Origin: Acidisoma silvae
Lineage (GTDB): Bacteria > Pseudomonadota > Alphaproteobacteria > Acetobacterales > Acetobacteraceae
Assembly (NCBI RefSeq): GCF_020618775.1
Contig: NZ_JAESVB010000001.1
Coordinates: 682,001-746,000 of the forward strand
Direction: 5' to 3'
DNA length: 64,000 bases
The first letter of the stretch is position 1; each line of letters begins with the position of its first letter. Of this stretch, positions 27,627-36,609 are shown one piece after another. The notes beneath the pieces were generated by a model that saw nothing but the letters and a program-made list of their open reading frames with translations, had not been told where the DNA came from and did not search any database. The translations under genes were made by a program, and so were the position numbers.

Positions 27627-28090
27627 TGAGCAAGATCGACGACCGTCTCGCCGCCCTCGGCATCGTGCTGCCGGAACCTGCGGTACCGGTGGCCAATTAC
27701 GTGCCCTTCACCACCCATAACGGGCTGGTGACCATCTCCGGCCAGCTGCCGTTGCAGGACGGCAAGATTTTCGCCATCGGCAAGCTGGGCGGCGAGATCG
27801 ACGCCGATACCGGCCGCTATGCCGCGCGCCTCTGCTTCATCAATCTGCTGGCGCAGCTGCGGGCCGCGACCGGCGGCAATCTGGATCGCGTGACGGGCGT
27901 GCTGCGCCTGGGCGGTTTCATTGCTTCCACACCTGATTTCACGGCCCATGCCGGCGTCATGAACGGCGCGTCCGATCTGGCGGTCGAGGTTTTCGGCGAT
28001 GTCGGCCGCCATGCGCGCTCCACCGTCGGCGTCGCCGGCCTGCCTTTGGGCGCGGCCGTCGAGGTCGAAGGGCTTTTCGCCATCGCTTGA
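27626..28090 (+). CDS. RidA family (YjgF/UK114) protein
   Basis: The 154-residue protein belongs to the RidA/YjgF-like group with a longer N-terminus (SKIDDRLAALGIVLPEPAVPVANYVPF). The fold is recognised from NGLVTISGQLP, then GVLRLGGFIASTPDF, and the C-terminal RSTVGVAGLPLGAAVEVEGLFAI, where the Arg (R in RSTVGV) is the imine/carboxylate-binding residue of active RidA enzymes. It may hydrolyse reactive enamines or imines. The ATG overlaps the fdxA stop (TGATG). A strong terminator follows 28 bases downstream. Confidence 0.92.
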   Translation: MSKIDDRLAALGIVLPEPAVPVANYVPFTTHNGLVTISGQLPLQDGKIFAIGKLGGEIDADTGRYAARLCFINLLAQLRAATGGNLDRVTGVLRLGGFIASTPDFTAHAGVMNGASDLAVEVFGDVGRHARSTVGVAGLPLGAAVEVEGLFAIA

Positions 28091-28118
28091 TGCGCGATGG
28101 TCATGAGCTTTGAAAAAA

Positions 28119-28143
28119 GGCGCCCCATCCGGGCGCCTTTTTC
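28119..28143 (+). terminator. Intrinsic terminator after the fdxA-RidA operon
   Basis: GGCGCCC (28119-28125) pairs perfectly with GGGCGCC (28131-28137) around CATCC and is followed by TTTTTC. An A-run (AAAAAA) precedes the stem, so it could also work in reverse. It ends the plus-strand transcript of fdxA and RidA. Confidence 0.9.
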
Positions 28144-28196
28144 TTTGGTGAATTCGTCACCATTTGTCAGGCATACTGTGGCCGCAGGAGGCCATC

Positions 28197-28442
28197 ATGT
28201 CCGACGCGCCTGATAACATCCTTCTCGCCTATATGCGCCGGTTCGATGAAAAGCTCGACCGGGTGATCGACGTGCAAACTGAGCATTCAAGTCATCTGAG
28301 TCAGCTTGAGTTCGGACTCGTGGGTTTGCGTCGCGATATGGTGCAACATGCGGAGGGTATCGCTCTGCTTGGCGTCCGCCTGGACCGGGCAGATAAGCGC
28401 CTCGACCGCATCGAAAAACGGCTTGGACTGATCGAGGTTTAG
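28197..28442 (+). CDS. Small coiled-coil protein, copy 1 of a tandem pair
   Basis: The ATG at 28197 follows GCAGGAGGCCATC, a strong ribosome site, and gives 81 residues. It begins MSDAPDNILLAYMRRFDEKLD, and the C-terminal half is a heptad-like helix (LGVRLDRADKRLDRIEKRLGLIE) that should form a coiled coil. Similar MSDxPDNL...RxxD.K.D... small proteins occur widely in alphaproteobacteria without assigned function. The next gene is a paralogue beginning with the same seven residues and ending RIERRLGLIEA. Confidence 0.75.
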   Translation: MSDAPDNILLAYMRRFDEKLDRVIDVQTEHSSHLSQLEFGLVGLRRDMVQHAEGIALLGVRLDRADKRLDRIEKRLGLIEV

Positions 28443-28453
28443 GACAGCACGAC

Positions 28454-28699
28454 ATGTCTGACGCACCGGACAATCTTGTTCTCGAACTGCTCCGTGCCAT
28501 CCGTGCCGAGAACGCGAGGACGAACGAAATCCTGACTGAGCATGGTCATCGTCTCGCCCGAATTGAAATCGGGATGGCAGGGCTTCGCCGGGATCAGGCC
28601 AGTGACGCGGAAGCCGTGGCGCTCATGGGCCTCCGTTTCGATCGTGTTGATGAACGTTTGGACCGCATCGAGCGCCGGCTGGGTCTCATCGAAGCCTGA
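28454..28699 (+). CDS. Small coiled-coil protein, copy 2 of a tandem pair
   Basis: An 81-residue paralogue of the preceding gene, with the same length, the same MSDAPDN start and a near-identical end (LDRIERRLGLIEA). The middle is more diverged (LVLELLRAIRAENARTNEILTEHGHRLARIEIGMAGLRRD). The gap between the two genes is 11 bases, so they are probably one transcript and may form hetero-oligomeric coiled coils. The function is unknown. Confidence 0.75.
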   Translation: MSDAPDNLVLELLRAIRAENARTNEILTEHGHRLARIEIGMAGLRRDQASDAEAVALMGLRFDRVDERLDRIERRLGLIEA

Positions 28700-28749
28700 T
28701 CCGCGAGGCCGGCATCGCATTTCGCGTTGCGGTGCAGTATCCTGGCTTC

Positions 28750-29901
28750 ATGACGGATAGTCCCAGCTTCTCCCTCAGCCTTCACAGCTCCATCCATGAT
28801 ATCGACGCACGGGACTGGAATGCCTGCGCGGGCGCGGACAATCCCTTCGTCTCCCACGAATTCCTGAGCGCGGTGGAAGACAGCGGCTCGGCCGGCAGCC
28901 GCACCGGCTGGCTGCCCCAGCATGCCGTGCTGCGGGACGAGGCGAATGTCATTCAGGGCATCGTGCCGCTCTACGCCAAGTCGCATTCCTACGGCGAATA
29001 TGTCTTCGATCACGGCTGGGCCAGCGCCTTCGAGCGCGCGGGCGGCAGCTATTACCCGAAGCTGCAGGCCGCCGTACCCTTCAGCCCGGTGCCGGGGCCG
29101 CGCCTGCTGCGCCGGCCGGGCTCCACGGTGCCGGCGGCGGCTTTGGCCCAGACGCTGGTCCAGGCCTGCGAGGAACTGGACCTCTCCTCCGTCCATGTCA
29201 CCTTCTGCGAGCAGGAGGATTGGCAGGCGCTGGGTCAGGCCGGCTGGCTACAGCGCATCGGCACGCAATTCCATTGGACCAATGCCGGCTATGGCAGTTT
29301 CGATGATTTTCTGGGGGCTATGTCGTCCCGGAAACGGAAATCGATCCGGCGGGAACGGCGGGACGCGCAGGCGGCCGGCCTTACCTTCCGCACGCTGCGC
29401 GGGGCCGAGATCACCCGGCCGCTATGGGACGCGTTCTTCGGCTTCTATCAATCGACCGTCGACCGCAAATGGGGCAGCGCCTATCTGACCCGGCGCTTTT
29501 TCCCCATGCTGTCCGAGCGGCTGGGTGACCGGGTGGTGCTGATGATGGCCTTCAACGGCGACAAGCCGGTGGCCGCCGCCCTCAACCTCGTCGGCGCGGA
29601 TGCGCTTTACGGCCGCAACTGGGGCTGCGACGGCGACTGGCCCTTCCTGCATTTCGAGCTTTGTTATTACCGGGCGATCGATTTTGCGATCGAACACGGT
29701 ATCGCCCGGGTCGAGGCGGGCGCTCAGGGCGAGCACAAGATCCAGCGCGGCTATCTGCCGGTACCGACCTTCTCTGCCCACTGGCTCACCCATTCCGGAC
29801 TGCGGCAGGCTGTCGCATCCTTCCTGGAAGAAGAACGCCCTTCCATATTGCAGCATATGGAAGAGCTGTCCGAATTGTCCCCCTTCAAGGACGAAGGCTG
29901 A
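28750..29901 (+). CDS. FemAB-like/GNAT-fold acyltransferase (COG3146 type)
   Basis: From the ATG at 28750 the product is 383 residues. The pattern WNACAGADNPFVSHEFLSAVEDSGS, then GIVPLYAKSHSYGEYVFDHGWA, and later SRKRKSIRRERR and GRNWGCDGDWPFLHFELCYYRAIDFAI, with EAGAQGEHKIQRGY near the C-terminus, identifies the FemAB-like family (PF04339). These have a double GNAT fold and are annotated as peptidogalycan-type proteins, but the substrate is not established. The gene follows the coiled-coil pair by 50 bases. Its stop lies six bases from that of the convergent VOC gene. Confidence 0.85.
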   Translation: MTDSPSFSLSLHSSIHDIDARDWNACAGADNPFVSHEFLSAVEDSGSAGSRTGWLPQHAVLRDEANVIQGIVPLYAKSHSYGEYVFDHGWASAFERAGGSYYPKLQAAVPFSPVPGPRLLRRPGSTVPAAALAQTLVQACEELDLSSVHVTFCEQEDWQALGQAGWLQRIGTQFHWTNAGYGSFDDFLGAMSSRKRKSIRRERRDAQAAGLTFRTLRGAEITRPLWDAFFGFYQSTVDRKWGSAYLTRRFFPMLSERLGDRVVLMMAFNGDKPVAAALNLVGADALYGRNWGCDGDWPFLHFELCYYRAIDFAIEHGIARVEAGAQGEHKIQRGYLPVPTFSAHWLTHSGLRQAVASFLEEERPSILQHMEELSELSPFKDEG

Positions 29902-29907
29902 GCGCCC

Positions 29908-30321
29908 TCAGCCGGCCGGAATGTCGGAATAGATTTCCCACATATAGTGGTCGGGGTCGGTGAAATAGCAGCAGCGCGCCCCCCAGGGGTAATCGGCGGG
30001 CGGCCGCGTGAAGGGAATGCCGCGTTCGGAAAGCCCCGCATATAAAGCATCGACCTCGGCGGCCGAGGGCAGCTTCACCGACAGGCAGGCCTTGTGCTCC
30101 TCGCGGAGAGCCGGTGTCAGGCTGGGCGCGCGCGGCTCGTCCGGCACATGGTTCGTTTGCCACACCACCAGGCTGACGCTGCGGCTGTTGAAGGCCGCAA
30201 AGCCTTCCGTCCGCCGTGTCACCGTGAAGCCCAGCTTCTCGGTATAGAAAACGACCGAGCGGTCCAGGTCCTGGACCAGCAGGCAGATATCGCTGATCGA
30301 CTGCAATTGACTGAAATCCAT
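29908..30321 (-). CDS. VOC (glyoxalase/bleomycin resistance-like) protein
   Basis: A 137-residue vicinal-oxygen-chelate fold protein. The first module begins ISDICLLVQDLDRSVVFYTEKLGF, and the second ends CCYFTDPDHYMWEIYSDI, with metal-ligand candidates in the usual positions (His in the middle HKACLSV, Glu in MWEIY). The ATG has a good CGGAGG ribosome site. It could be a lactoylglutathione lyase-like enzyme or a resistance protein, and the reaction cannot be read from the sequence. Confidence 0.88.
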   Translation of the reverse strand: MDFSQLQSISDICLLVQDLDRSVVFYTEKLGFTVTRRTEGFAAFNSRSVSLVVWQTNHVPDEPRAPSLTPALREEHKACLSVKLPSAAEVDALYAGLSERGIPFTRPPADYPWGARCCYFTDPDHYMWEIYSDIPAG

Positions 30322-30556
30322 CTTAGCCTCCGATGGCGGTTCGGGCCGGTTTTCCGGCCTCGGTCTTCTTGGGGCAGGCTAGGCTATACGGCGCGGAGGC
30401 CGCTGGGGCTCGGTCGGGCATGGAGCCCCTTTCAATCGCTTTGTCTCATGCGCATGGCACGGAGCGAGAGGTTGCGAAAATATTGGGCCGCAGGCAAGCG
30501 GCTTCGGCGCGGCTTTGCCTCCCGGTGATGTCGTGCGGTGTCGAGGCGGGAGAAAG

Positions 30557-30757
30557 ATGACGGGTCTACCGGATTTTGAAACGCCCCGGCTGCGCCTTGC
30601 GCCAAGGTCACTGGCCGATACGGACGCTTGTCTGGTGATGGACCGGGCGCCGGGCGTCATCCGTCATGTCGCAGGCCCCTGGGATGATCCGGACGCGCAT
30701 CGATCCTTTGTGGAGCGGCGCACAATCGGGTCTCGGAGTTCGTTAGGTTTTGATTGA
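30557..30757 (+). pseudogene. Truncated GNAT acetyltransferase, N-terminal remnant
   Basis: The frame starts MTGLPDFETPRLRLAPRSLADTD and continues to GPWDDPDAHRSFVERRT, the opening of a RimJ/RimL-type GNAT domain. The reading then runs into unrelated sequence (IGSRSSLGF and a stop) just before the inverted repeat at 30761. The acetyl-CoA-binding core is absent and no continuation is seen after the repeat. The gene seems to have been cut by repeat insertion or by an associated deletion. The 235 bases upstream of it (30322-30556) show no gene. Confidence 0.65.
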
Positions 30758-30760
30758 AAT

Positions 30761-30837
30761 ACCGTCATACCCGCGAAAGCGGGTATCTTCTGGGTCAAGC
30801 GCCAGGACAAGATGCCCGCTTTCGCGGGCATGACGGT
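30761..30837. repeat. 77-base inverted-repeat element (MITE-like)
   Basis: The ends form 27-base near-perfect inverted repeats (two mismatches), starting ACCGTCATACCCGCG and ending CGCGGGCATGACGGT, with internal CCCGCGAAAGCGGG and CCCGCTTTCGCGGG hairpins around the loop TTCTGGGTCAAGCGCCAGGACAA. It sits at the point where the GNAT gene breaks off. It shares the GTCAT/ATGAC edges with the other repeats in the window but has a different core. Confidence 0.8.
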
Positions 30838-30959
30838 AGAGAGTTTTCCCCCCCTAAACCTGACAAGCTCTAGCCGGCTAATCCTGGTTCGACTGCGGGC
30901 GCGGAGACGTTCGGTTTCGTACATATCACGGGGTCGCGCAGGCAGCAGAGACCTTTGCC

Positions 30960-32168
30960 TCAGCCGGCGCTTAGGCCCTCGCAGAAGCGGATGATGCGGT
31001 TGCAGGCTTCTTCCAGGGACGCATCATCCGTCGCGTAGCTGATGCGGACATGCGGGCTCATGCCGAAGGCCGCGCCATGCACCAGCGCCACATGCTGTTC
31101 TTCCAGCAATGCAAACGCAAAATCCTTATCGGTCGCGATCGGGCGGCCGCCGGCGCTGGTGCGGCCGATGCAGCCGGCGACCGAGGGGAAGACATAGAAG
31201 GCGCCTTCCGGCACGGCGCAGGTCAGGCCCGGCGCGCGGCGCAGCATGGCAACCACCATATCCCGCCGGCGGTGATAGGCGGCCACCATCTCACCCACCA
31301 TATCCTGCGGCGCGTCCAGCACGGCGGCCGCCGCCGCCTGGCCTACGGTCGAAATGCCTGCGGTCGCGTGGCTTTGCACCACCGTCATCGCCCGTGTCAG
31401 TGTGGCGGGCGCGCCCGAGAAGCCGATGCGCCAGCCGGTCATGGCATAGGTCTTGGAAACGCCGGACATGACCAGTGTGCGGTCGCGCAGCTGCGGCGCG
31501 ACGGCGGCGATGCTGATCGAGCCGAGACCGTCATAGCGCAGATGTTCGTAGATCTCGTCCGAGAAGATCCAGACATGCGGATGCCTGTCGAGCACCTGTG
31601 CCAGATCCCGCAACTGCTCCGCTGAATAGGCGGCGCCGGTCGGATTGTTCGGCGCGTTCAGCACCACCCATTTCGTGCGCGGCGTAATGGCCGCGTCCAG
31701 ATCTTCGGGGCGCAGCCGGAAGCCGTTATTCTCGGGGCAGGAGACGGGCACTGCGACGCCGCCCAGGAATTGCGCGGTCAAGGCGTAGCTCGACCAATAG
31801 GGCGAGGGAATGACGACCTCATCGCCTTCATCCAGGGTCGCGGCGAAGGCATTGAAGATCGCCTGCTTGCCGCCGTTGGAGACCATGATTTCGTTGAGCG
31901 CGAAATCGATCTTCTGGTCGCGGGCGAACTTTCTTTGAATGGCTTGCTTGAGAAGGGGCAGGCCGTCGACAGGCGGGTATTTCGTCAGCCCGTCGCGGGC
32001 CGCCTTGGCGGCAGCCTCGATCGCGACATCCGGCGTCGCGAAATCCGGTTCGCCGATGGCCAGCGAAATGACGTTATGGCCGGCCGCCCGCATTTCCCGC
32101 GCGCGGGTGGACATCACGACCGCGGCGGCGGTTTCGGCGCGGCCAAGCCTTTGCGACAAAGCGGGCAT
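30960..32168 (-). CDS. Class I PLP aminotransferase, aspartate/prephenate type (copy A)
   Basis: A 402-residue fold-type I aminotransferase. Motifs are ISLAIGEPDFATPD, YPPVDGLPLLKQAI, VLNAPNNPTGAAY, IFSDEIYEHL, the PLP lysine in [15 protein letters not shown], and the carboxylate-binding Arg in VRISYATDD. The family (1-beta aspartate aminotransferases) includes enzymes active on aspartate and prephenate. It shares strong similarity along its length with the next aminotransferase at 32333-33535, so the two are tandem paralogues, now separated by a hairpin repeat. Which substrate each uses cannot be told from sequence. Confidence 0.93.
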   Translation of the reverse strand: MPALSQRLGRAETAAAVVMSTRAREMRAAGHNVISLAIGEPDFATPDVAIEAAAKAARDGLTKYPPVDGLPLLKQAIQRKFARDQKIDFALNEIMVSNGGKQAIFNAFAATLDEGDEVVIPSPYWSSYALTAQFLGGVAVPVSCPENNGFRLRPEDLDAAITPRTKWVVLNAPNNPTGAAYSAEQLRDLAQVLDRHPHVWIFSDEIYEHLRYDGLGSISIAAVAPQLRDRTLVMSGVSKTYAMTGWRIGFSGAPATLTRAMTVVQSHATAGISTVGQAAAAAVLDAPQDMVGEMVAAYHRRRDMVVAMLRRAPGLTCAVPEGAFYVFPSVAGCIGRTSAGGRPIATDKDFAFALLEEQHVALVHGAAFGMSPHVRISYATDDASLEEACNRIIRFCEGLSAG

Positions 32169-32212
32169 TCAGATCACCGGATTATTTTGGACACCGCGTT
32201 CAATTTAGAAGT

Positions 32213-32307
32213 CGTCATGCGCGGCTTCATGCCGCGCATATACCCGTTGCGGTGCCCAGCGGGTAGATCCCCGGGACAAGCGCGGCTGGCCAAGCCCGGG
32301 GATGACG
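32213..32307. repeat. CGTCA...TGACG hairpin repeat between paralogous genes
   Basis: The element is bounded by CGTCA (32213) and TGACG (ending 32307). A perfect hairpin GCGCGGC (32219-32225)/GCCGCGC (32231-32237) is followed by ACCCGTTGCGGTGCCCAGCGGGT and an imperfect CCCCGGGACAAG...CAAGCCCGGGG pair. The ends and plan match the copies at 5455 and 57179. It occupies most of the 164-base gap between the two aminotransferase genes. Confidence 0.75.
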
Positions 32308-32332
32308 GCTTTCGCCTGTTGGTGAGGTAGTC

Positions 32333-33538
<1,206 letters not shown>

Positions 33539-33636
33539 TCAATACACCTTTGTAGAAACGGTGCGGAACCCTAGGCCGGGTGGCCGCACCGTTTCAAACG
33601 CAGGCTGCGCAAGGCAGAAGCCCAAGGAGAGAGCGT

Positions 33637-34809
33637 TTATCGCTCCACGCACATGGCCACACCCATGCCGCCGCCGATGCAGAGGGTGGCGAGGCCCTTA
33701 TGGGCGTCGCGCTTGCCCATTTCATGCAACAGCGTGGTCAGAACCCGCGCGCCGGACGCGCCGATGGGATGGCCGATGGCGATTGCCCCGCCATTGACGT
33801 TCACCCGCGCCGTATCCCAGCCCATTTCCTGGTTCACGGCGCAGGCTTGGGCGGCGAAGGCCTCGTTCGCCTCGATCAGGTCGAGATCGGCGGCCTTCCA
33901 GCCCGCGCGGGCCAGCGCCTTGGTGGAGGAGGGAATGGGGCCGGCGCCCATCACCTTGGGGTCGACGCCGGCAGTCGCGAAGGATGCGATGCGCGCCAGC
34001 GGCGTAAGCCCGCGTTTGGCCGCTTCCTTGGCCGACATGACGATCAGCGCGGCAGCGCCGTCATTGAGGCCGGAGGCATTGGCGGCGGTGACGGAGCCGT
34101 CCTTGGCGAAAGCCGGGCGCAGCTTGGCCATGGTCTCCAGCGAGGCATCGTGGCGGATATATTCGTCGTCCGAGACCACGACATCGCCCTTGCGGCCCTT
34201 CACCGTTACCGGGGCAATCTCATCCTTGAAGCGCCCGGCCTTCTGCGCGGCGGAAGCCTTGTTCTGCGAGCCGACCGCGAAAGCGTCCTGCTGCTCACGC
34301 GAAATCTGGAATTCCCGGGCCACGTTTTCGGCCGTCATGCCCATGTGATAGCCGTTGAAGGCATCCCACAGCCCGTCCTTGATCATGGTATCCACCAGGC
34401 CGAGATCGCCCATCTTGGTGCCGGCGCGCAGATAGGCGCAGTGGGTCGACAGCGTCATGCTTTCCTGCCCGCCGGCGAGCACGATATCGCTCTGCCCGGT
34501 CAGGATCTGCTGGGCGGCGAGGGCGACGGCGCGCAGGCCGGAGCCGCAGACCTGATTGATGCCGAAGGCCGTGCGGCTTTCGGGGATGCCGGCCAGGATG
34601 GCGGCTTGGCGCGCCGGGTTCTGGCCTTGGCCCGCGGTCAGCACCTGACCCAGAATGACCTCGTCGATCTCTTCGGGCGAAAGCTTCGCACGTTCCAGCG
34701 CGGCGCGGATGGCGATGTCGCCCAGCTGATGGGCCGGCACGGTCGCGAAGGCGCCGTTGAAGCTGCCGACGGGCGTGCGGGCGGCGGAGACGATGACGAT
34801 GTCATCCAT
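33637..34809 (-). CDS. phaA: Acetyl-CoA C-acetyltransferase (beta-ketothiolase)
   Basis: This 390-residue thiolase condenses two acetyl-CoA to acetoacetyl-CoA. Catalytic residues are Cys88 (INQVCGSGLRA), the His in NVNGGAIAIGHPIGASG and the C-terminal Cys in ATLCIGGGMGVAM. The N-terminus VIVSAARTPVGSFNGAF is standard. The neighbouring phaC-like gene and phaR make a PHA role the best guess, so the phaA symbol is used, though fatty-acid or ketone metabolism (atoB) would look the same. No phaB reductase adjoins, and the SDR at 37339 does not look like PhaB. Confidence 0.9.
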   Translation of the reverse strand: MDDIVIVSAARTPVGSFNGAFATVPAHQLGDIAIRAALERAKLSPEEIDEVILGQVLTAGQGQNPARQAAILAGIPESRTAFGINQVCGSGLRAVALAAQQILTGQSDIVLAGGQESMTLSTHCAYLRAGTKMGDLGLVDTMIKDGLWDAFNGYHMGMTAENVAREFQISREQQDAFAVGSQNKASAAQKAGRFKDEIAPVTVKGRKGDVVVSDDEYIRHDASLETMAKLRPAFAKDGSVTAANASGLNDGAAALIVMSAKEAAKRGLTPLARIASFATAGVDPKVMGAGPIPSSTKALARAGWKAADLDLIEANEAFAAQACAVNQEMGWDTARVNVNGGAIAIGHPIGASGARVLTTLLHEMGKRDAHKGLATLCIGGGMGVAMCVER

Positions 34810-34944
34810 GGCTGTGCTCCCTGGACCTTGCCGGTCCCTTGTCTCGATGTCGTAAGCTTAGTCGAACCGGGCATAATCTAGGCGCGTCACCCTGATCGGC
34901 ACCATAGGCAAGGCCGATGACAGTCCCGCGTCAGAGGGCCCGCG

Positions 34945-36144
34945 TCACAGCGTCAGGCACCAGTCGCGCAGCGGCCGCCACAATTCGGCTTCCGCGCGGC
35001 GGCCGGCGACCATGCCGATATGCCCGGCCGCCGGCCGGTGGATCACGGCGCCGGGCAGGGCATTGGCCAGCGCCAGGGCCGAGGCCGGCGGTACGATGCG
35101 GTCCTTGTTCGGGATGGCGACGAAACTCGGCACATTGAGGGTTTCAGGCACAACCGGGGCGCCGGCCACCGTCCATAGGCCGATCGCAGTCCGGTTCTCG
35201 CCATACCATTCGCCAAGGCAGGTGCGGGCGACGGGGGCCGCGAGGGGGACGCCGTCATTCAGCCAGTCTTCCAAGGCGACGAAACGTTCGGCCGAGGCGC
35301 CGGCCTCGTCCAGTTTCGCGAAGGCGCGGTATTTCGCGGGCGTCTCGAAAGGGGAAAGGCAGGTGAACAGCATTTGCAGCAGATCGGTCGGCAGAGTGCC
35401 GGTGACGTGCATGGCCGGTTCCAGCGCCGGCAGCAGCCTGGCCAGGGACTGTGCGCGGGCGGCATCCTCGGCATGAAAATCCCAGGGGGTGGCGAGCAGG
35501 GCAAGACCTCGGACGGCCTCGGGGCGGCGCAGCGCGGCGCCGAGCGTCAGCAAGCCGCCCATGCAATAGCCGGCCAGAATGACGGGCTTGCCGATGGCCG
35601 TGATCGCACGCTCCAGCCGGCCGGCGATGTAATCGGTCAGCGTGAAGCTTTTTTCGACCGCGCCGGGGTCGCCCCAGTCCAGCAGCAATGGCCGCAGGCC
35701 CGCGCCGGCCAGGAAGCGCAGCAGCGATGTCTGCGGCTTCAGATCCAGCACATAGGCGCGGTTGACCAGGCTGGGTACCACCAGCACCACCGGATCGGTG
35801 CTATCGGGCGCATAATCCAGCAGCCGACTGTTCCCCTCCTGCCAGAGGCAGGGTGGTTCCGCGACATTGCGCTGATAAGAATGGCGGCGGTAGCGGGCGA
35901 TGCCGGCCAGAAAGGCGCGGTCCTGCGCCCAGACCTGCCGCAGAATGGTCTCGGCGAAGCTGGCTTCAGCCCCGGGCCCGGCTGCCGCGACGCGGGCCGC
36001 GATCTGCGCCAGCGGCGCCGCGCTTGCTGGTGCTGTCTGCGGCCAGCCGGCGTTCCAGCTCGGCCACGCGCTGTTCAAGGCGCCGGACCTCATCATCGCG
36101 AGACCCAGATGCATCAGCAGCGGGCGCGGGCCGCGCCGCAGCAT
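34945..36144 (-). CDS. phaC: Polyhydroxyalkanoate synthase-like alpha/beta hydrolase
   Basis: The catalytic triad of PHA synthases is visible: Cys in the lipase-like box GYCMGGLL, Asp in PNKDRIVPP and His in PAAGHIGMVAG. The segment LLDYAPDSTDPVVLVVPSLVNRAYVLDL is a PhaC hallmark. The protein is short (about 399 residues) compared with class I enzymes (about 560-600) and closer to class III length. The exact start is unsure: ATGs at 36144, 36114, 36096 and 36093 all lie inside the overlapping PhaE-like frame, which ends at 35966. The long out-of-frame overlap suggests coupled expression. It would polymerise hydroxyacyl-CoA on granules. Confidence 0.82.
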   Translation of the reverse strand: MLRRGPRPLLMHLGLAMMRSGALNSAWPSWNAGWPQTAPASAAPLAQIAARVAAAGPGAEASFAETILRQVWAQDRAFLAGIARYRRHSYQRNVAEPPCLWQEGNSRLLDYAPDSTDPVVLVVPSLVNRAYVLDLKPQTSLLRFLAGAGLRPLLLDWGDPGAVEKSFTLTDYIAGRLERAITAIGKPVILAGYCMGGLLTLGAALRRPEAVRGLALLATPWDFHAEDAARAQSLARLLPALEPAMHVTGTLPTDLLQMLFTCLSPFETPAKYRAFAKLDEAGASAERFVALEDWLNDGVPLAAPVARTCLGEWYGENRTAIGLWTVAGAPVVPETLNVPSFVAIPNKDRIVPPASALALANALPGAVIHRPAAGHIGMVAGRRAEAELWRPLRDWCLTL

Positions 36145-36502
36145 CGGCCCCGGCGGGTTGCTGCGCGGCGGCGGGTTTGGCGGATCTCCGATGCTCATGC
36201 GCGGGAGCGAAGCCCGCAGCAAAACCCGGCGCAGAGCCGGGTGCAAAGCCGGGGGGATGCGGCATGGCGCGTGTCATCGCCTGCGCGGCCTCGCCCCACA
36301 GCGCCAGCATGGCCACCCAATGCGCCTGGCTCTCGGGGTCCGTCAGATAGGCGGTCAGTTCGCTTTGCCATATGGCAATCCAATCCTCGGCAAGGGCCTG
36401 AAAATCCGCATCCGCCGCCGCAGGCCTGTCGGCCGCCGCTTCGCCCTGTCGCTTGTCGTCACGCTCATCCATGCCGTCGTCATACCCCAGAGCCGCCGAC
36501 AA
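35966..36502 (-). CDS. Putative PHA-synthase partner (PhaE-like small subunit)
   Basis: The 178-residue frame begins with an acidic segment and then a helical part (LAEDWIAIWQSELTAYLTDP, HWVAMLALWGEAAQAM). An Ala/Pro linker and a coiled coil (DDEVRRLEQRVAELERRLA) follow. Position just before phaC and a C-terminal coiled coil suggest the PhaE or phasin-like role seen with class III synthases, although this product is much shorter than typical PhaE. The TTG at 36502 has AAGGA six bases before it, and the ATG at 36472 is an alternative. It overlaps the phaC frame by up to 179 bases. Direct homology to PhaE is not shown. Confidence 0.55.
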   Translation of the reverse strand: MSAALGYDDGMDERDDKRQGEAAADRPAAADADFQALAEDWIAIWQSELTAYLTDPESQAHWVAMLALWGEAAQAMTRAMPHPPGFAPGSAPGFAAGFAPAHEHRRSAKPAAAQQPAGADAAARPAPAADASGSRDDEVRRLEQRVAELERRLAADSTSKRGAAGADRGPRRGSRARG

Positions 36503-36565
36503 ATCCTGTCCTTCGCCGCAGATCAGCTTTATAGTGAACAGGAATCGGCGACTATCGCGGGGTAT

Positions 36566-36577
36566 GCATGGTCATGC
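36566..36577. promoter_or_regulatory. Small palindrome between divergent pha genes
   Basis: GCATG (36566-36570) and CATGC (36573-36577) flank GT in the 107-base gap between the PhaE-like gene and phaR. PhaR repressors bind TGC/GCA-containing inverted repeats near pha promoters, so this is a candidate site. The match is short and could be chance. Confidence 0.3.
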
Positions 36578-36609
36578 TACCGTCCAATGACAAGCCGGTA
36601 GTGGAGTGA

